Below are positions 10,517-21,760 of a DNA stretch of 64,000 nucleotides, piece after piece. Both the position numbers and the translations under genes were made by a program. Location: the NCBI GenBank assembly GCA_014526335.1, contig JACTAT010000004.1:2732509-2796508 (forward strand), in the 5' to 3' direction. The number at the start of each line of letters is the position of its first letter. Position 1 is the stretch's first letter. Below the pieces are notes generated by a model. The model searched no databases. It was not told where the DNA came from and saw only the letters and a list, made by a program, of their open reading frames with translations. The DNA comes from Chrysaora quinquecirrha (taxonomy: Eukaryota > Cnidaria > Scyphozoa > Semaeostomeae > Pelagiidae).

Positions 10517-10650
10517 ACCAATTTTAACGCCATAATTGAGTACGATCCGGCGCATGTCCTACATGATTGTGGGAGCAAACTAACCCGCATGCGTGTTTGC
10601 GGAGACTAAATTTTTGCTTGAGGACGTGAAGCCATCGAAATGACTTTTAA

Positions 10651-11108
10651 GCCTGATATCCATATAGTCGTTGAGGGTCATTGATGGTCTTTCACAGTCT
10701 TTATGGTCTTTCACAGTCTTTACAAAAACTGAAATACTGTCAGCGACTTTATGGAAGCGTTTAAAAAAATTTACAATGACTGTAAAAGACCGTCAAAGAC
10801 TCAGTCGTTGAAGGTCGCTGGGACAGAAATCACTTCTATCTCAGCGACCATGAAAGACTGTTAAAAACCGTCAACGACCCAGAAAATTTTAATGGAAACA
10901 CTCCAACGACTGTCAACGACCCCAAAAACTGAAAGTATCCAAAAACTTTTAAATTTTGGCGCCAAGAACGCGCTAACAAATAACAAACGACCCGCACGGA
11001 CCCTGACCCTCGACGACTTTGCATTCTAGTGACCTACAACGACAGAGTTTTTGACGTTCTTTTACACTCGTTGAAAATTTTCCTTCAACGACTATATGGA
11101 TATCAGGC
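10651..11108. mobile_element. Inverted-repeat element splitting U4 cluster 2
   Basis: Ends are GCCTGATATCCATATAGTCG and its complement, about 25 bp. The interior has repeats around CAACGAC and TTTCACAGTC. Lies between the minus-strand and plus-strand U4 pairs. Confidence 0.75.
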
Positions 11109-11300
11109 TTTATGGAACGCCCATGACTGCCTTATGCTTATGCAGATCTTTGGAATAAGGAGTCAAAGAAAGTCCTTTCGATGGTTTCACACTTTCACAC
11201 AGAAAATTTCGTTTTCCTACTCACGCATGCGGGTTAGCGTAAACCCACAATCAAGTACGCCAGGCTCTAGGTGGTGCCAAATTATGGCATTAATTTCTTC

Positions 11301-11441
11301 AGCTTTGCGCAGTGGCATTATCGTAACCAATGAGGTCCAACCGAGGTGCGATTATTGCTAATTGAAAACTTTTCCCAATATCCCGCAAGACGACGTGAAA
11401 TACCGTCGGCTTTGCAATTTTTGACAGCCCTTCAAAGGGCT
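11301..11441 (+). ncRNA. U4: U4 snRNA, cluster 2 copy 3 (plus)
   Basis: 141 nt, on the other side of element 10651-11108 and divergent from copy 2. ACGCATGCG begins at 11223. Confidence 0.94.
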
Positions 11442-11651
11442 CCAGTAATTAGTTCAAGAAAAGACCATTCGAGGAACCATAAGTGCATAGGCAATTTTTT
11501 GTCATTGAAGATTGAAAGAAAAGCCTTTTCGATGGTTACACATCTTCATGCATTAATTTGTGTCTCCTTAAACACGCATGCGGATTAGTTTGCCCCCACA
11601 ATCAATCAGGACAGACGCCACACCGTGCTCAATTGTTGAGTTGAAATCGAC

Positions 11652-11792
11652 AGCTTTGCGCAGTGGCATTATCGTAACCAATGAGGTCCAACCGAGGTGC
11701 GATTATTGCTAATTGAAAACTTTTCCCAATATCCCGCAAGACGACGTGAAATTTCGTCGGCTTTGCAATTTTTGACAGCCCTTCAAAGGGCT
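11652..11792 (+). ncRNA. U4: U4 snRNA, cluster 2 copy 4 (plus)
   Basis: 141 nt, 351 bp from the previous copy. The spacer differs from cluster 1 except at the -78 motif (11574) and the -57 CCCACAATC (11595). Confidence 0.94.
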
Positions 11793-11999
11793 CCAGTAAT
11801 TTGTTCAAAAAAAGACCATTCGTGGAACCATAAGTGCATAGGCAATGGCTGTCACTGAAGAGTGAAAGAAAAGCCCTCTCGATGGATACACACCTTCGTG
11901 TATTAATCTGTCTCCTTAAACACGCATGCGGATTAGTTTGCCCCCACAATCAATCAGGACAGACGCCACAGCGTGCTCAATTGTTGAATTTAAACCGCC

Positions 12000-12140
12000 A
12001 GCTTTGCGCAGTGGCATTATCGTAACCAATGAGGTCCAACCGAGGTGCGATTATTGCTAATTGAAAACTTTTCCCAATATCCCGCAAGACGACATGAAAT
12101 ATCGTCGGCTTTGCAATTTTTGACAGCCCTTTAAAGGGCT
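12000..12140 (+). ncRNA. U4: U4 snRNA, cluster 2 copy 5 (plus)
   Basis: 141 nt, ends 87 bp before the next NF1 exon. One change in the 3' domain (GACATGA for GACGTGA). ACGCATGCG begins at 11922. Confidence 0.93.
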
Positions 12141-12227
12141 CCAGTAACTAGTGCAAGAAAATACCATTCATGATTAGATTCGGTGTACTTGTATGAAGTT
12201 TTATAATTTACTGAATTTTTGTTTTAG

Positions 12228-12289
12228 GCTTGCATGATTGAGATTCCGAATTGCAAGTGGTTGAGGAAATGGCACGAGTTGTCCTCAGG
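12228..12289 (+). CDS. NF1: NF1 exon (ACMIEIPNCKWLRKWHELSS)
   Basis: 62 nt encoding ACMIEIPNCKWLRKWHELSS (human [20 protein letters not shown]). Donor GTAAAT at 12290, phase 2. Directly downstream of the second U4 cluster. Confidence 0.96.
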
Positions 12290-12489
12290 GTAAATTTGAT
12301 TGTTCAAATAGATATTTTTCGCAATTTTTGAGTAGCTTTTCATTTCATAATTCTCTAAAGTAAGAAATTAGCATTGATGCAAACTCTATGCAAAAATAAC
12401 GGATCAAACTGAGATCTATTGTCTTAAAACAATACTCTTGTTAAAAAATTATGGTTTCTTTTTTACGGAGATGAAATGTACGCCTCTTT

Positions 12490-13260
12490 CATTTTCTTCT
12501 GTTGTTGTTCTCTACACATTTTTCTTTATTTTGCTTTCATGTTTTCCATTTTTCTCAGTTTTTCATCGTTACACTTTGCGCATCTTCTACTTGCCTTTCT
12601 ACACTATGCTTCACTTTCTTTACCTTTACTTTAATTTGACTTCACTTTAGTTTTCTCTACTTTTCTTTACTTTTCTTTACTTTATCTACTTTCCTTTACA
12701 TTACTTTTTTCCTTTACTTAACTTTACTTTACCATGTTTTGCTTTTCCTTGCTTTAGTTGCCTTTACTTGACATTACTTTCTTTCACTTTCTTTAACTTT
12801 ACTTTACTTTACTTTCCTTTACTTTACTTCACTTTACTTTACTTCACTTTACTTTACTTCACCTTTCTTTACTTTACTTTACTTTATTTTACTTTACCTT
12901 ACTTTAGTTGCCTTTAATTGACATTACTTTCTTTCACTTTCTTTAACTTTACTTTGTCTTACTTTCCTTTACTTTACTTCACTTACCTTTACTTTTCTTT
13001 ACTTACATTGACTTAAATTTTTTTGTTTCTTTAATTTAATTTAATTTTCTCTACATTACTTAACTTAAATTTTCTTTCCTTTACTTTATATCTTAACACT
13101 TTACTTTTCTTTGCTTTACTTTACTGTGATTTTCTTTAGTTTACTTTACTTTTTTCTTTTCCTGCTCTACTATACTTTACTTAGCTTTGTAATTTTTACT
13201 TTTCTTTAGTTTGCTGTGCTTAAATTTGGTTTGCTTCGCAATCATTCGCTGATCTTATTT
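12490..13260. repeat. CTTTA-rich pyrimidine simple repeat
   Basis: Degenerate ACTTT/CTTTA pentamers with strong strand asymmetry in the NF1 intron 12290-13360. No gene seen. Confidence 0.85.
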
Positions 13261-13360
13261 TATCGTTAAAGTTTTATATTTTTCTGTAATTTACTTAAAT
13301 TTACCTATTTCATATATGAGTACGGTACCATGTTTAAATGCAACGTCAAAATTGTTCTAG

Positions 13361-13475
13361 ATTTGCATTTACCCACAATCCAGCACTCCAATCTCGAGCT
13401 GTCATTGTGCTTGGCTGCATAAGCAAGGAGGTAGATGATACAATGATTCGCAATCTTCTACAAGTTCTAGTCAAG
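13361..13475 (+). CDS. NF1: NF1 exon (FAFTHNPALQSRAVIVLGCI)
   Basis: Encodes FAFTHNPALQSRAVIVLGCI and SKEVDDTMIRNLLQVLVK (human [20 protein letters not shown]). Acceptor AG at 13359-13360, donor GTATGT. Confidence 0.97.
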
Positions 13476-14367
13476 GTATGTCTGAGTTCAATTTTATTTT
13501 TAATTCCAGTTATATCAAGTTAGATCTTGTAACCTCGGGGGAAGGGGATACTATTTATTATTTAGATACTGGGGACGTGCCTCCTTGAACGGCATGGATT
13601 TTCACAATGTTTTTATAAGGAACGATGTCGATTTTCGCAATTTAGGTATGAGGAACGGGTTTCCATTTTCTCGATTTTGGTATAAGGCATAATATTTTAA
13701 CATACTGGTAAAATTTTTTCACAAAACTGGTATGAGGTCCGGTATGTTTGGGCGGCACATCTCTTAGAAAATTTGATCAATTGCTTCTCTGCCCTGGGCT
13801 CGCAACCCTCTGCTGCCTTACCTTTCAGATATTTTAGTTATTGTAGGCGTGAAATCACGGAATAGACGTAGCAAATTGATTGAGATGCTGACACAAATAA
13901 TGCCCTGTAGAGGCGTTTCAGCCTCTTTCAGGGATCAGACAATACAGTCAAATGACGAGGAACCAAAATTTTAGGCTCCTCTCAGTGCATTAGGCTTGGT
14001 ATCCCGGAACTTTCCTGGTAATCCTATATTATTGCGACATTTCAGAAAAACGACGGTTGATTTTAATTGCAAGAAGTGTTTTGGATTCATCATCCATCTT
14101 CAGTTTAAGTGAAGCTGATGCGATGTCATTATTTTATCACAAAATTACTTGACACATTTAGCAGCGTTGGTCTTTGTTTTCCATAATTTTGAGGATCCCG
14201 TCTCAAAGAACAACGGCTAAGCTATGCCCCTTCGGGCCCAAGTTTAACGCGTTTGCGCTAGTCTTGCCAGGCCTGGATTTTCACAACGTTTGCTAATTCT
14301 ACAGTAGAGTAGTTCTTTTCGTGTGACAGTTCAATGGCTATATGCAGCGAGTTGTCTCTTTCTGCAG
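13476..14367. other. NF1 intron without recognised features
   Basis: Contains a GGGGACGTGCC-like dispersed repeat fragment near 13560-13740 (related segments near 46850 and 63880). Otherwise nothing identifiable. Confidence 0.5.
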
Positions 14368-14448
14368 GCTGTTGGTGTTTACAATGAAACACGTCTTGTT
14401 GAATCTGTTATAATGTGTCTTGCAAAGCTGCAGCCACTGCTACCGAAG
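14368..14448 (+). CDS. NF1: NF1 exon (AVGVYNETRL..LQPLLPK)
   Basis: 27 codons: AVGVYNETRLVESVIMCLAK then LQPLLPK, aligned with human [21 protein letters not shown]. Phase 0 both ends, donor GTATTA. Confidence 0.95.
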
Positions 14449-14910
14449 GTATTATGACAATGAAAGATTTTTTATTTAATTTCTCTAAGTTTCTTTTCTC
14501 TCCAAATTCTTAAATATTTTGTATTTTTTGCTTTCTCGACCCTGGTTTAGATACCAATTATCTTAAGGATCAGCCAATTACCAATCTTACAAATCTTACG
14601 AATCATTGGAATCGTGCAAACTTAAAAACAATTAATTTCTCACAAAATTCTCAATTTTCCACATTTTGACATCTGTCAATCAAGCAATGTGATTGACATG
14701 ACATGTGATCAGGAATATTTTCAGGTGATCAGGAATATTTTTGGTTTATTTGGAATTCGAAAACTTCAAGCAAACTAATTGGTCGATAAAATACAAAATT
14801 GTTTACTTCATTACGAAAATTAATAGCAACGAAAATTCATTGAAATACACGCATATATACAAAGAAATTTGCGTATTAAAATTTATATTTTCTCGCATTC
14901 AATGTTCAAG

Positions 14911-14961
14911 GGCTCCAAATTTCACAAAGCACTTTTCTGGATCGCCGTTGGAATTTTGCAG
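14911..14961 (+). CDS. NF1: NF1 microexon (GSKFHKALFWIAVGILQ)
   Basis: 17 codons, GSKFHKALFWIAVGILQ (human DSPLHKALFWVAVAVLQ). Acceptor AG at 14909-14910, donor GTATTT at 14962. Confidence 0.96.
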
Positions 14962-15549
14962 GTATTTTCATACTTAAAATTATGTAAAATATAAATATGA
15001 AAATACAAACTATTCTGCTACAATTTTGTCCTGTCTGTATTAAGTTTTCACTATCAAAATGATATGTTGTTTTATGATATGGTGTTCGAAAATACGGTTG
15101 TTCGGACCGGCAACGGTGAAATCTGATTGGTTCTTCATCAATCTGTAGAAGCGGTGTAAATATATGGCCTCATCAAGGCTGTTTCTCGCACCGTATTGCC
15201 CGATGATGGCAGATGGATCTCTCCCGAAACGTTGCCTCAATAAATATCAAAGGCTTGTCATGATAAGCGGCCATTATCCTTTAGAAGATGTATCCTACAA
15301 GCCGTATTGATATAGCCTTAGAAGTTAAATATTCTCCATCGATGTTTTGAAAAACTTTTGTAGTAAAGCCTTGTTTGAGCGATTGCTCGACCAAGGCTGG
15401 AAAATGTTTGATTCTCAGTTTCTTGTACGGGTACGTTCCTCGTTATCTCTGGTCTGTACGTCATGCTTTCGTCCGAAAAATATTTTCCTTCATTGACCTC
15501 TCATTCGTTAACTAACTACATACATATTTATAATGTTTAATTTTCTCAG

Positions 15550-15639
15550 CTTTCAGAACTCAGTTTATTTCCCTGTGGTCTTGTTTTGCTGGATCGAAGT
15601 ATAAACACGCTGGATAATCATGGTGTCTTTGATAAACAG
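15550..15639 (+). CDS. NF1: NF1 exon (LSELSLFPCGLVLLDRSINT)
   Basis: 30 codons: LSELSLFPCGLVLLDRSINT and LDNHGVFDKQ (human [22 protein letters not shown]). Phase 0, donor GTTTCT. Confidence 0.94.
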
Positions 15640-16598
15640 GTTTCTTATTTTGTGTATTAATTTATTCTCTTGCTTGTTAATCATTTTCTTTATGAGAACA
15701 CCCTTCCAGCTCATTCCTTTTTTCATTCCGTAGTATGGGTGCATTCTTTTGGGGCGAAGGAAAAGTTTGATTCCTCGACCGATTCAAGCGAATTGCATTC
15801 GTAGTAATTCGCTTTTATTGCTTAGCGAAACAAAAACAATTTTCTGTGTTCTTTTGGAGCTAGTTCGGTTTTTCATTGTTGTTTCTTTATGCGTCTTTGG
15901 ATTACGTGATAATTTAGGACTTGGTCGAGTCTGTTGTTCGCGCCAAAAATGGCGGGAAATGAGGCGAGGCCAACTTTTTAAAGTTTGTGCCAAGAGGATT
16001 TGTCAGCTGTTGTATTAAAAATTTGATTGATTGGGTGGATTTTCAAAGTTTTTTTTTAATGCTACTTGAAAGAGGATAGATACTCCTTAGAAACTTGAAA
16101 TTTTCTTGAAAGACCAAAAATCGATGAGTTATTTTTGTTTTCCTTCGTTTCCATATTTTCGTAGAATCAAAAAAGCGAAGATTCGCTTTAAAAGAATGCA
16201 ACTTATTCATCTTTTGAAATTTTGGGAACATTTTCGGGCATACGCATACTTAAAAGCATTTTTCTTCTGACACTCACTCTGCGGATAAACTTCAGAAACA
16301 GACAGCAACGATTAACTATTAAATTTGATGCAGAATCATTGCGCAATTACACCCAGATGCGGATCCAAGTGCACCGTTCAGAAAAGTGAAGCTAAAATAT
16401 GTTCCTAAAGTTTATACTAATTTATAATACGAAATTTTTATGCGAAACAAGGCTTTTTGCAACTTCCAAAGATTTTTCTCTTTTTATCGCAATTTAGACG
16501 TCTTCTTTGTTCAATTCAGCCATTTATATATTCACAGTATTTGGTTATTCATTTATGTATTTTTATTAGAAATTCATTATTATCTGATTGATTTTCAG
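15640..16598. other. NF1 intron without a gene
   Basis: Only a GCGCCAAAAATGGCGGGAAA segment near 15940 stands out (E2F-like half sites by eye). No coding evidence. Confidence 0.4.
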
Positions 16599-16731
16599 AG
16601 TATCGAAGATGCCTTGATGTCTATCAGATCAAACAACTCTCTCGACTGGGTATGCAAACAAATGGATCACGTTGTTGGCCTAAGCTTCAATACGAATTTC
16701 AACTTTGCACTTGCTGCTCATGTGCTAAAAG
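16599..16731 (+). CDS. NF1: NF1 exon ([20 protein letters not shown])
   Basis: Encodes [18 protein letters not shown] then [20 protein letters not shown] (human [20 protein letters not shown]). Acceptor AG at 16597-16598, donor GTATGA, phase 1. Confidence 0.98.
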
Positions 16732-17481
16732 GTATGAGAACACAGGTTTAGTTACATTCCAGCCGCTTTAGTTATCGTTCTACACCCTAAATATGATCCA
16801 GCGTCTCCAAAATGGCGGAAATGATATCGGAGAAAATTTGATTTTTATATCTCTATATTGTTAGAGTGAGAAATATATGTTTAAAGTGAAAAATTGCCTA
16901 ATTTCAAATCTTTCTTCAGACTGAAACTTTGAACGTTGGAGCTTTATTTTCCAAGATGGCCATTTTGAATTGTATTTAGATAGTACGTGATTCGTGACGT
17001 CATAAAACATAAAATTGCAACATAAAAGTCAATATCTCTCATCGCAGATGCCATAGCACCAATGTCATAATCTGATAGTTCTAAGTGAGAGCTTTCGTTT
17101 GATGTATGGCAAGATCAATTTATGTGAAGTCAGAAATTAGGGTGATGACGTCATCAGATTTCTGTTGCTAGCTTGCAGTTTCCTGTCGCTACTTCACTCA
17201 CTACTGATTTGAAAACTTTTACTTGTCTTTTTACTTTTTTAACATAAATTCTACTGACATTTGAATCCATTATACATTAAATTTGTAAAAAAAATCAGTT
17301 TTGCTGATGACAGCACTTTAAGCAGAGCGGTCGAGAGTGGGCTCGAGTTTATTGTGAAAGTAACTTTTAGGGCTTTGCAATCAAATTTCGGGACGGGGGG
17401 CGCATTCAAGAAATATGTTATTTCCAACTTTCAGTTGGGCTAAACAACATTAACCCCCGTTCTTTTTTATCATTCTAATAG
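16732..17481. other. NF1 intron with TGACGTCA-containing repeat
   Basis: Has CCAAAATGGCGG and CCAAGATGGC stretches and TGACGTCA palindromes near 16996 and 17147 (another near 17988 in the next intron). Probably a dispersed repeat rather than a regulatory module. Confidence 0.35.
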
Positions 17482-17569
17482 GATTACGTCATCCTTGGGC
17501 GAAAACGAAATCTGCAGCGTTTCGAATCCTTAACGTGCTGTTAAACATTTGTAGAAAGCACCGAAACTG
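17482..17569 (+). CDS. NF1: NF1 exon (AFRILNVLLNICRKHRN)
   Basis: Encodes GLRHPWAKTKSA then AFRILNVLLNICRKHRN (human GYRHPSPAIVARTVRILHTLLTLVNKHRN). Donor GTAGGT at 17570, phase 2. Confidence 0.95.
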
Positions 17570-18443
17570 GTAGGTATTAATATTTGTTTATTATATTTTG
17601 ATCGTAAAATTGTTTTGTTAGAAAATGTCCAAGACGAAGTTATGTGTCCAGATACCAAGAAGACAGATGATGGTAGCTATCGAGATCAGCTGAACGAGTT
17701 GGGAACACAAGTGACTATTTTTTTTAATGACTATGGCTGTGTGACATTGATGGTAATGTAGGCAGTCTCTTTCAGCATTAGAAAAACATAGAACATTTCT
17801 AGTTTTAAGTAGACAGAAAGAGTTTGTTTTCTCATTTGGAATCTTCAGGTAATTCTATTGGTCTTCCAACCTCGTTCCCAGGGTGAATAGGCCTCTACGT
17901 GAAACTTCGCTGTCCATATTCGACCCTGGTATCGGCCTTGACTATTCGCAATTTGATTGGCTGTTCAAACAAAAGATATTTTAAGTGACGTCACAGTTTC
18001 TTCAAAATTTATTCATACAAAATTGGGCCGAAAACTATGTGAAAAAACATCTATAAAAGCCAAACAAAGATGCTACATGGGATATTGTATCTTGCCTAAT
18101 AGTTATCAATGAAATTCTTTGCGTTTCCTTTCAAAGAACATCTGCTTTCAGAATCTTCATCTTGTTTTTATGCCTAGGCCAAATTTGCCAGTATTTTGGC
18201 AGATTTTTGTGGCCGGTACCAGGGCCCAAATCGATTTGACGGTTGAGATTCGAGGAAATTCGATTTGGGGCTTTGGGACGAGGTTGTTGGTCTTCCAGCT
18301 GTATTTGAATTAGCTCTTTTGGAACTAATTATTCCCTGACTCTAAGGCACCTTTGCTGGTGCATGTCTACTTCGAATAACAAATTACAATATTCTTGTCC
18401 TTTCATGAAACCCTTTTTAAGACCAGTTCTGTCTTTATTTTAG
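17570..18443. other. NF1 intron without recognised features
   Basis: No exon, RNA gene or clear repeat seen apart from a TGACGTCA near 17988. Confidence 0.4.
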
Positions 18444-18490
18444 CAAAGACAAATTCGTAGTTACGAAAGAAACGGTTCCTTATTTAGCAG
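18444..18490 (+). CDS. NF1: NF1 small exon (CKDKFVVTKETVPYLA)
   Basis: 47 nt encoding CKDKFVVTKETVPYLA (human CDKFEVNTQSVAYLA). Acceptor AG at 18442-18443, donor GTTTGT at 18491, phase 1. Last recognisable NF1 exon before the gap. Confidence 0.92.
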
Positions 18491-20146
18491 GTTTGTGATT
18501 TTCATTTATTTCATTTTCACATTATTTAATGTTGGATTTCGTGTCTTGAGCGACTAGTACAAAGTACTAATTTATTCCAACTTAACTAATTACTCTAATT
18601 ACAAGAAAAATAATATAACTACTATAATTACTAAGAACATAATCTACAGGTGCATTGCTCACCAGACCAGGATTTTATTTTATTTTTAAAAATAAAAAAT
18701 AAATGTGACAAATTTTTGCTTGAGGCGGCTTTTTGATATAAATTTCACTATCTTTAGGACATGATGACGCTGCACTGTCGCTGCACTTACACGCAGCTTT
18801 TCGTATAAGTAACTCCGCTCGGGCTTTATTTTTACTGTATATTTTTGCCCTAAAAAAAGTATAGAGGCTAGAAAAACAGCAAAATTTGGAGTTGTCGCCC
18901 CCATAACGTAAGAACACCTAGTATACTGCAAAGAAATACTATAAATTACATCAGTCAAGAACTACCATGTAATTGTTACCATATGGAGACTTTGTATTGA
19001 AATTTAAACGGAAACCCCTCCTAAAATGCTTCACGTACTGAGTTATCATTTTGACTGCAAATGAATGGAAATAGCTTCTATGCTGAACAATCCTTGATTG
19101 CTTGCAGTGATATAAATTATTTCAAATTTTAAATTTTGCTTNNNNNNNNNNNNNNNNNNNNNNNNNNNNNNNNNNNNNNNNNNNNNNNNNNNNNNNNNNN
19201 NNNNNNNNNNNNNNNNNNNNNNNNNNNNNNNNNNNNNNNNNNNNNNNNNNNNNNNNNNNNNNNNNNNNNNNNNNNNNNNNNNNNNNNNNNNNNNNNNNNN
19301 NNNNNNNNNNNNNNNNNNNNNNNNNNNNNNNNNNNNNNNNNNNNNNNNNNNNNNNNNNNNNNNNNNNNNNNNNNNNNNNNNNNNNNNNNNNNNNNNNNNN
19401 NNNNNNNNNNNNNNNNNNNNNNNNNNNNNNNNNNNNNNNNNNNNNNNNNNNNNNNNNNNNNNNNNNNNNNNNNNNNNNNNNNNNNNNNNNNNNNNNNNNN
19501 NNNNNNNNNNNNNNNNNNNNNNNNNNNNNNNNNNNNNNNNNNNNNNNNNNNNNNNNNNNNNNNNNNNNNNNNNNNNNNNNNNNNNNNNNNNNNNNNNNNN
19601 NNNNNNNNNNNNNNNNNNNNNNNNNNNNNNNNNNNNNNNNNGGACGTGTACGGAAGATGGATGACTGCAGCATCCGGACTCCATACGCGGACGGAAACCT
19701 AATGACTGATATGTAAGCGCTTAGCATGTGTCCGTGCAAGCCGACCGGATGACTGCAGCATCCTGCAGCGGCTTTCGCGGACACAAGACTAAGCGTTCCT
19801 TTGTCGGACTGCCAGAGACCTAGGAGGGTAGGAACCTTGTGCGGGCTTGAATCTCTACGCTTCTAGAACCGAGGCAGGTCCAGGGAAGGGGTTTTGCAAA
19901 AATTATTATGGCAAATATCATTGTCATTATTACTCTTCTTCTTCATTTGTTTGTCATTTGTTAGTTTTGCAGATTCCTATAATCCTTTGATACCTAAATT
20001 GATTTGTTTGATCATCGCTCGAATAGTTCAGAATCTCCGTGTTCAGATACGGTCGTTTCGAACTCTCAAGCTCTCAATATAGTATTTTGATAGTTGATAT
20101 TTTTTGTTAGATTTCGTCAGTGACTGTTGGTTTCAGGTTGGAGTGG
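18491..20146. other. Sequence around the gap without recognised genes
   Basis: 18491-19141 is AT-rich and shows no further NF1 exon. 19642-19890 is more GC-rich and contains GGATGACTGCAGCATCC twice (near 19659 and 19746), unlike the flanks. 19891-20146 is AT-rich with no feature. Confidence 0.4.
19142..19641. other. Assembly gap (500 N)
   Basis: Exactly 500 N, the size of a placeholder scaffold gap. NF1 is plus-oriented to its left and minus-oriented to its right, so it marks the likely misjoin. Confidence 0.98.
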
Positions 20147-20287
20147 AGCCCTTTGCAGGGCTGTCAAAAATTGCAAAGCCGACGATATTTCACGTCGTCT
20201 TGCGGGATATTGGGAAAAGTTTTCAATTAGCAATAATCGCACCTCGGTTAGACCTCATTGGTTACGATAATGCCACTGCGCAAAGCT
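20147..20287 (-). ncRNA. U4: U4 snRNA, right copy 1
   Basis: Full 141 nt with Sm site. Its 5' flank is directly the truncated U4 at 20290-20398, so it lacks the usual upstream promoter-like motifs. Confidence 0.9.
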
Positions 20288-20289
20288 AA

Positions 20290-20398
20290 CCGACGATATT
20301 TCACGTCGTCTTGCGGGATATTGGGAAAAGTTTTCAATTAGCAATAATCGCACCTCGGTTGGCCCTCATTGGTTACGATAATGCCACTGCGCAAAGCT
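20290..20398 (-). pseudogene. Truncated U4 snRNA (3' end missing)
   Basis: Matches the first 109 nt of U4 including the 5' stem-loop but stops before the Sm site and 3' hairpin, where the 5' end of the next U4 (20287) abuts after 2 nt. Looks like an unequal-exchange or assembly-collapse junction. Its own -78 motif (20468-20476) is intact. Confidence 0.88.
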
Positions 20399-20604
20399 AT
20401 AGAAATAAATTCCCTGATTCACCAGGATCAATAGACATTTCAAAATGATTGTGGGTGCAAACTAACCCGCATGCGTGCTATTTGGGACTAAATTCTATGC
20501 AAAAAGACGTGAAACAATCGAAAAGACTTTCCTTTCCCTCTGTATTGACTGCCTACTAAAATTGAACCTTACCTTAAATGGTATTTTCTTGTACTAATTT
20601 CTTG

Positions 20605-20745
20605 AGCCCTTTGCAGGGCTGTCAAAAATTGCTAAGCCGACGATGTTTCACGTCGTCTTGCGGGATATTGGGAAAAGTTTTCAATTAGCAATAATCGCAC
20701 CTCGGTTGGACCTCGTTGGTTACGATAATGCCACTGCGCAAAGCT
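20605..20745 (-). ncRNA. U4: U4 snRNA, right copy 3
   Basis: 141 nt with small differences from the left copies (TTAGC for TTTGC; CCTCGTTGG for CCTCATTGG in sense context). CGCATGCGT at 20815-20823, 78 bp upstream. Confidence 0.92.
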
Positions 20746-20941
20746 GTCGTAATTAATTCCCTGATTCACGAGGATCTATAGACATTTCAGAACGATTATG
20801 GGTGCAAACTAACCCGCATGCGTGCGATTTGGGACTAAATTCTATGCAAGAAGACGTGACACAATCGAAAGACATACCTTTAACTTTGTATGGCCTGCCA
20901 GAACCTAAGCTTGAATGGTATTTTCTTGCACTAATTACTGG

Positions 20942-21082
20942 AGCCCTTTGCAGGGCTGTCAAAAATTGCAAAGCCGACGGTATTTCACGTCGTCTTGCAG
21001 GATATTGGGAAAAGTTTTCAATTAGCAATAATCGCACCTCGGTTGGACCTCATTGGTTACGATAATGCCACTGCGCAAAGCT
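20942..21082 (-). ncRNA. U4: U4 snRNA, right copy 4 (exon-proximal)
   Basis: 141 nt, 158 bp from the NF1 exon at 21240, exactly the spacing between exon 2025-2111 and U4 2269. It is therefore the counterpart of that copy in the duplicated block. Confidence 0.94.
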
Positions 21083-21239
21083 GAGGTGATTTAAGTAACC
21101 AAAATATTCTAAGCCAGATATCTCAACAAAATGAATGTGGGCTGATATCCAGACGCATGCGCACCGGAAGTTAAAATCATAAGAAATCGAATAATTGGAA
21201 TTAAAAAGAACACGAATGAAGACGTTATCGTTTACTTAC

Positions 21240-21326
21240 TTTAATGAAACTGTCCAAAACCACATCCAAAAGTTCGGGTAACTTGCCAATATTTCCCCAT
21301 ACTTTTGCTTGGATTGAAGGATAAAG
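21240..21326 (-). CDS. NF1: NF1 exon (LYPSIQAKVW..DSFIK), second copy
   Basis: 29 codons, LYPSIQAKVWGNIGKLPELL and DVVLDSFIK. Phase 0 follows directly from the exon at 36223. Same length and peptide as 2025-2111 on the plus strand, with a synonymous difference in the Pro codon (CCC here, CCA there). Donor GTAAGT at 21234-21239. Confidence 0.96.
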
Positions 21327-21468
21327 CTAAATAGACATAAAATTGGTTAGGAAGATAAAAACAGACCAACAGGGTTTCATTATTGTAATAAAAACAAAGA
21401 AGCATTTGAAAATATGAAGATCATCTAGCTTTACTGTAATGACGGTTTCAAAGCCAAAATAAAACAAT

Positions 21469-21528
21469 GAGGCATAGCGCATCAGGCTAAGAACCGGGGG
21501 ATTCCAGGTTCAAGTCCCGGCAGGGTCG
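21469..21528 (+). pseudogene. tRNA-Arg relic at the array edge
   Basis: Recognisable T arm and 3' acceptor (CAGGGTCG) with a rearranged anticodon arm. Counterpart of 1838-1885. Confidence 0.6.
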
Positions 21529-21760
21529 TTTTTGATGTTTTAGTGAGATCAGTGAGAAGATAATAATTGCAAAAAGAAATAATGAGATTTCAAGGGGCCA
21601 ATGTCAACTGGCCCTGTGGCCCAATGGATAAGGCATCTGACTACGAATCAGGGGATTCCAGGTTCGAGTCCTGGCAGGGTCGTTTTTGTTGCGTTGGATC
21701 CGTGAGGATAATTATGATTGGAAAAGCAAAGAAGGACATTGGAAGTTTATTACTTCAACT

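Larger units (their letters stand above)
2025..18490 (+). other. NF1: NF1 gene, C-terminal part, 14 exons on the plus strand
   Basis: Fourteen exons continue the protein from the point where the minus-strand exons stop, through the conserved region carboxy-terminal to Sec14-PH (helical-repeat-like in human NF1). Exon order and phases match throughout, except for a disrupted donor at 7782-8281. The last exon ends in the segment equivalent to human HRNCDKF..YLA, so the tail with the nuclear localisation region is not present before the gap at 19142. The introns carry U4 snRNA genes (2112-3773 and 9789-12227), a minisatellite and inverted-repeat elements. Being on the opposite strand from the upstream exons is best explained by contig misorientation. 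Confidence 0.95.

Noticed and set aside
15749..16018. 89-residue plus-strand frame in an NF1 intron
   Set aside because: No splice support, homology or start context. Overlapping reverse frame of similar length suggests chance.
19046..19784. Long frames across the N gap
   Set aside because: They consist of unknown bases.
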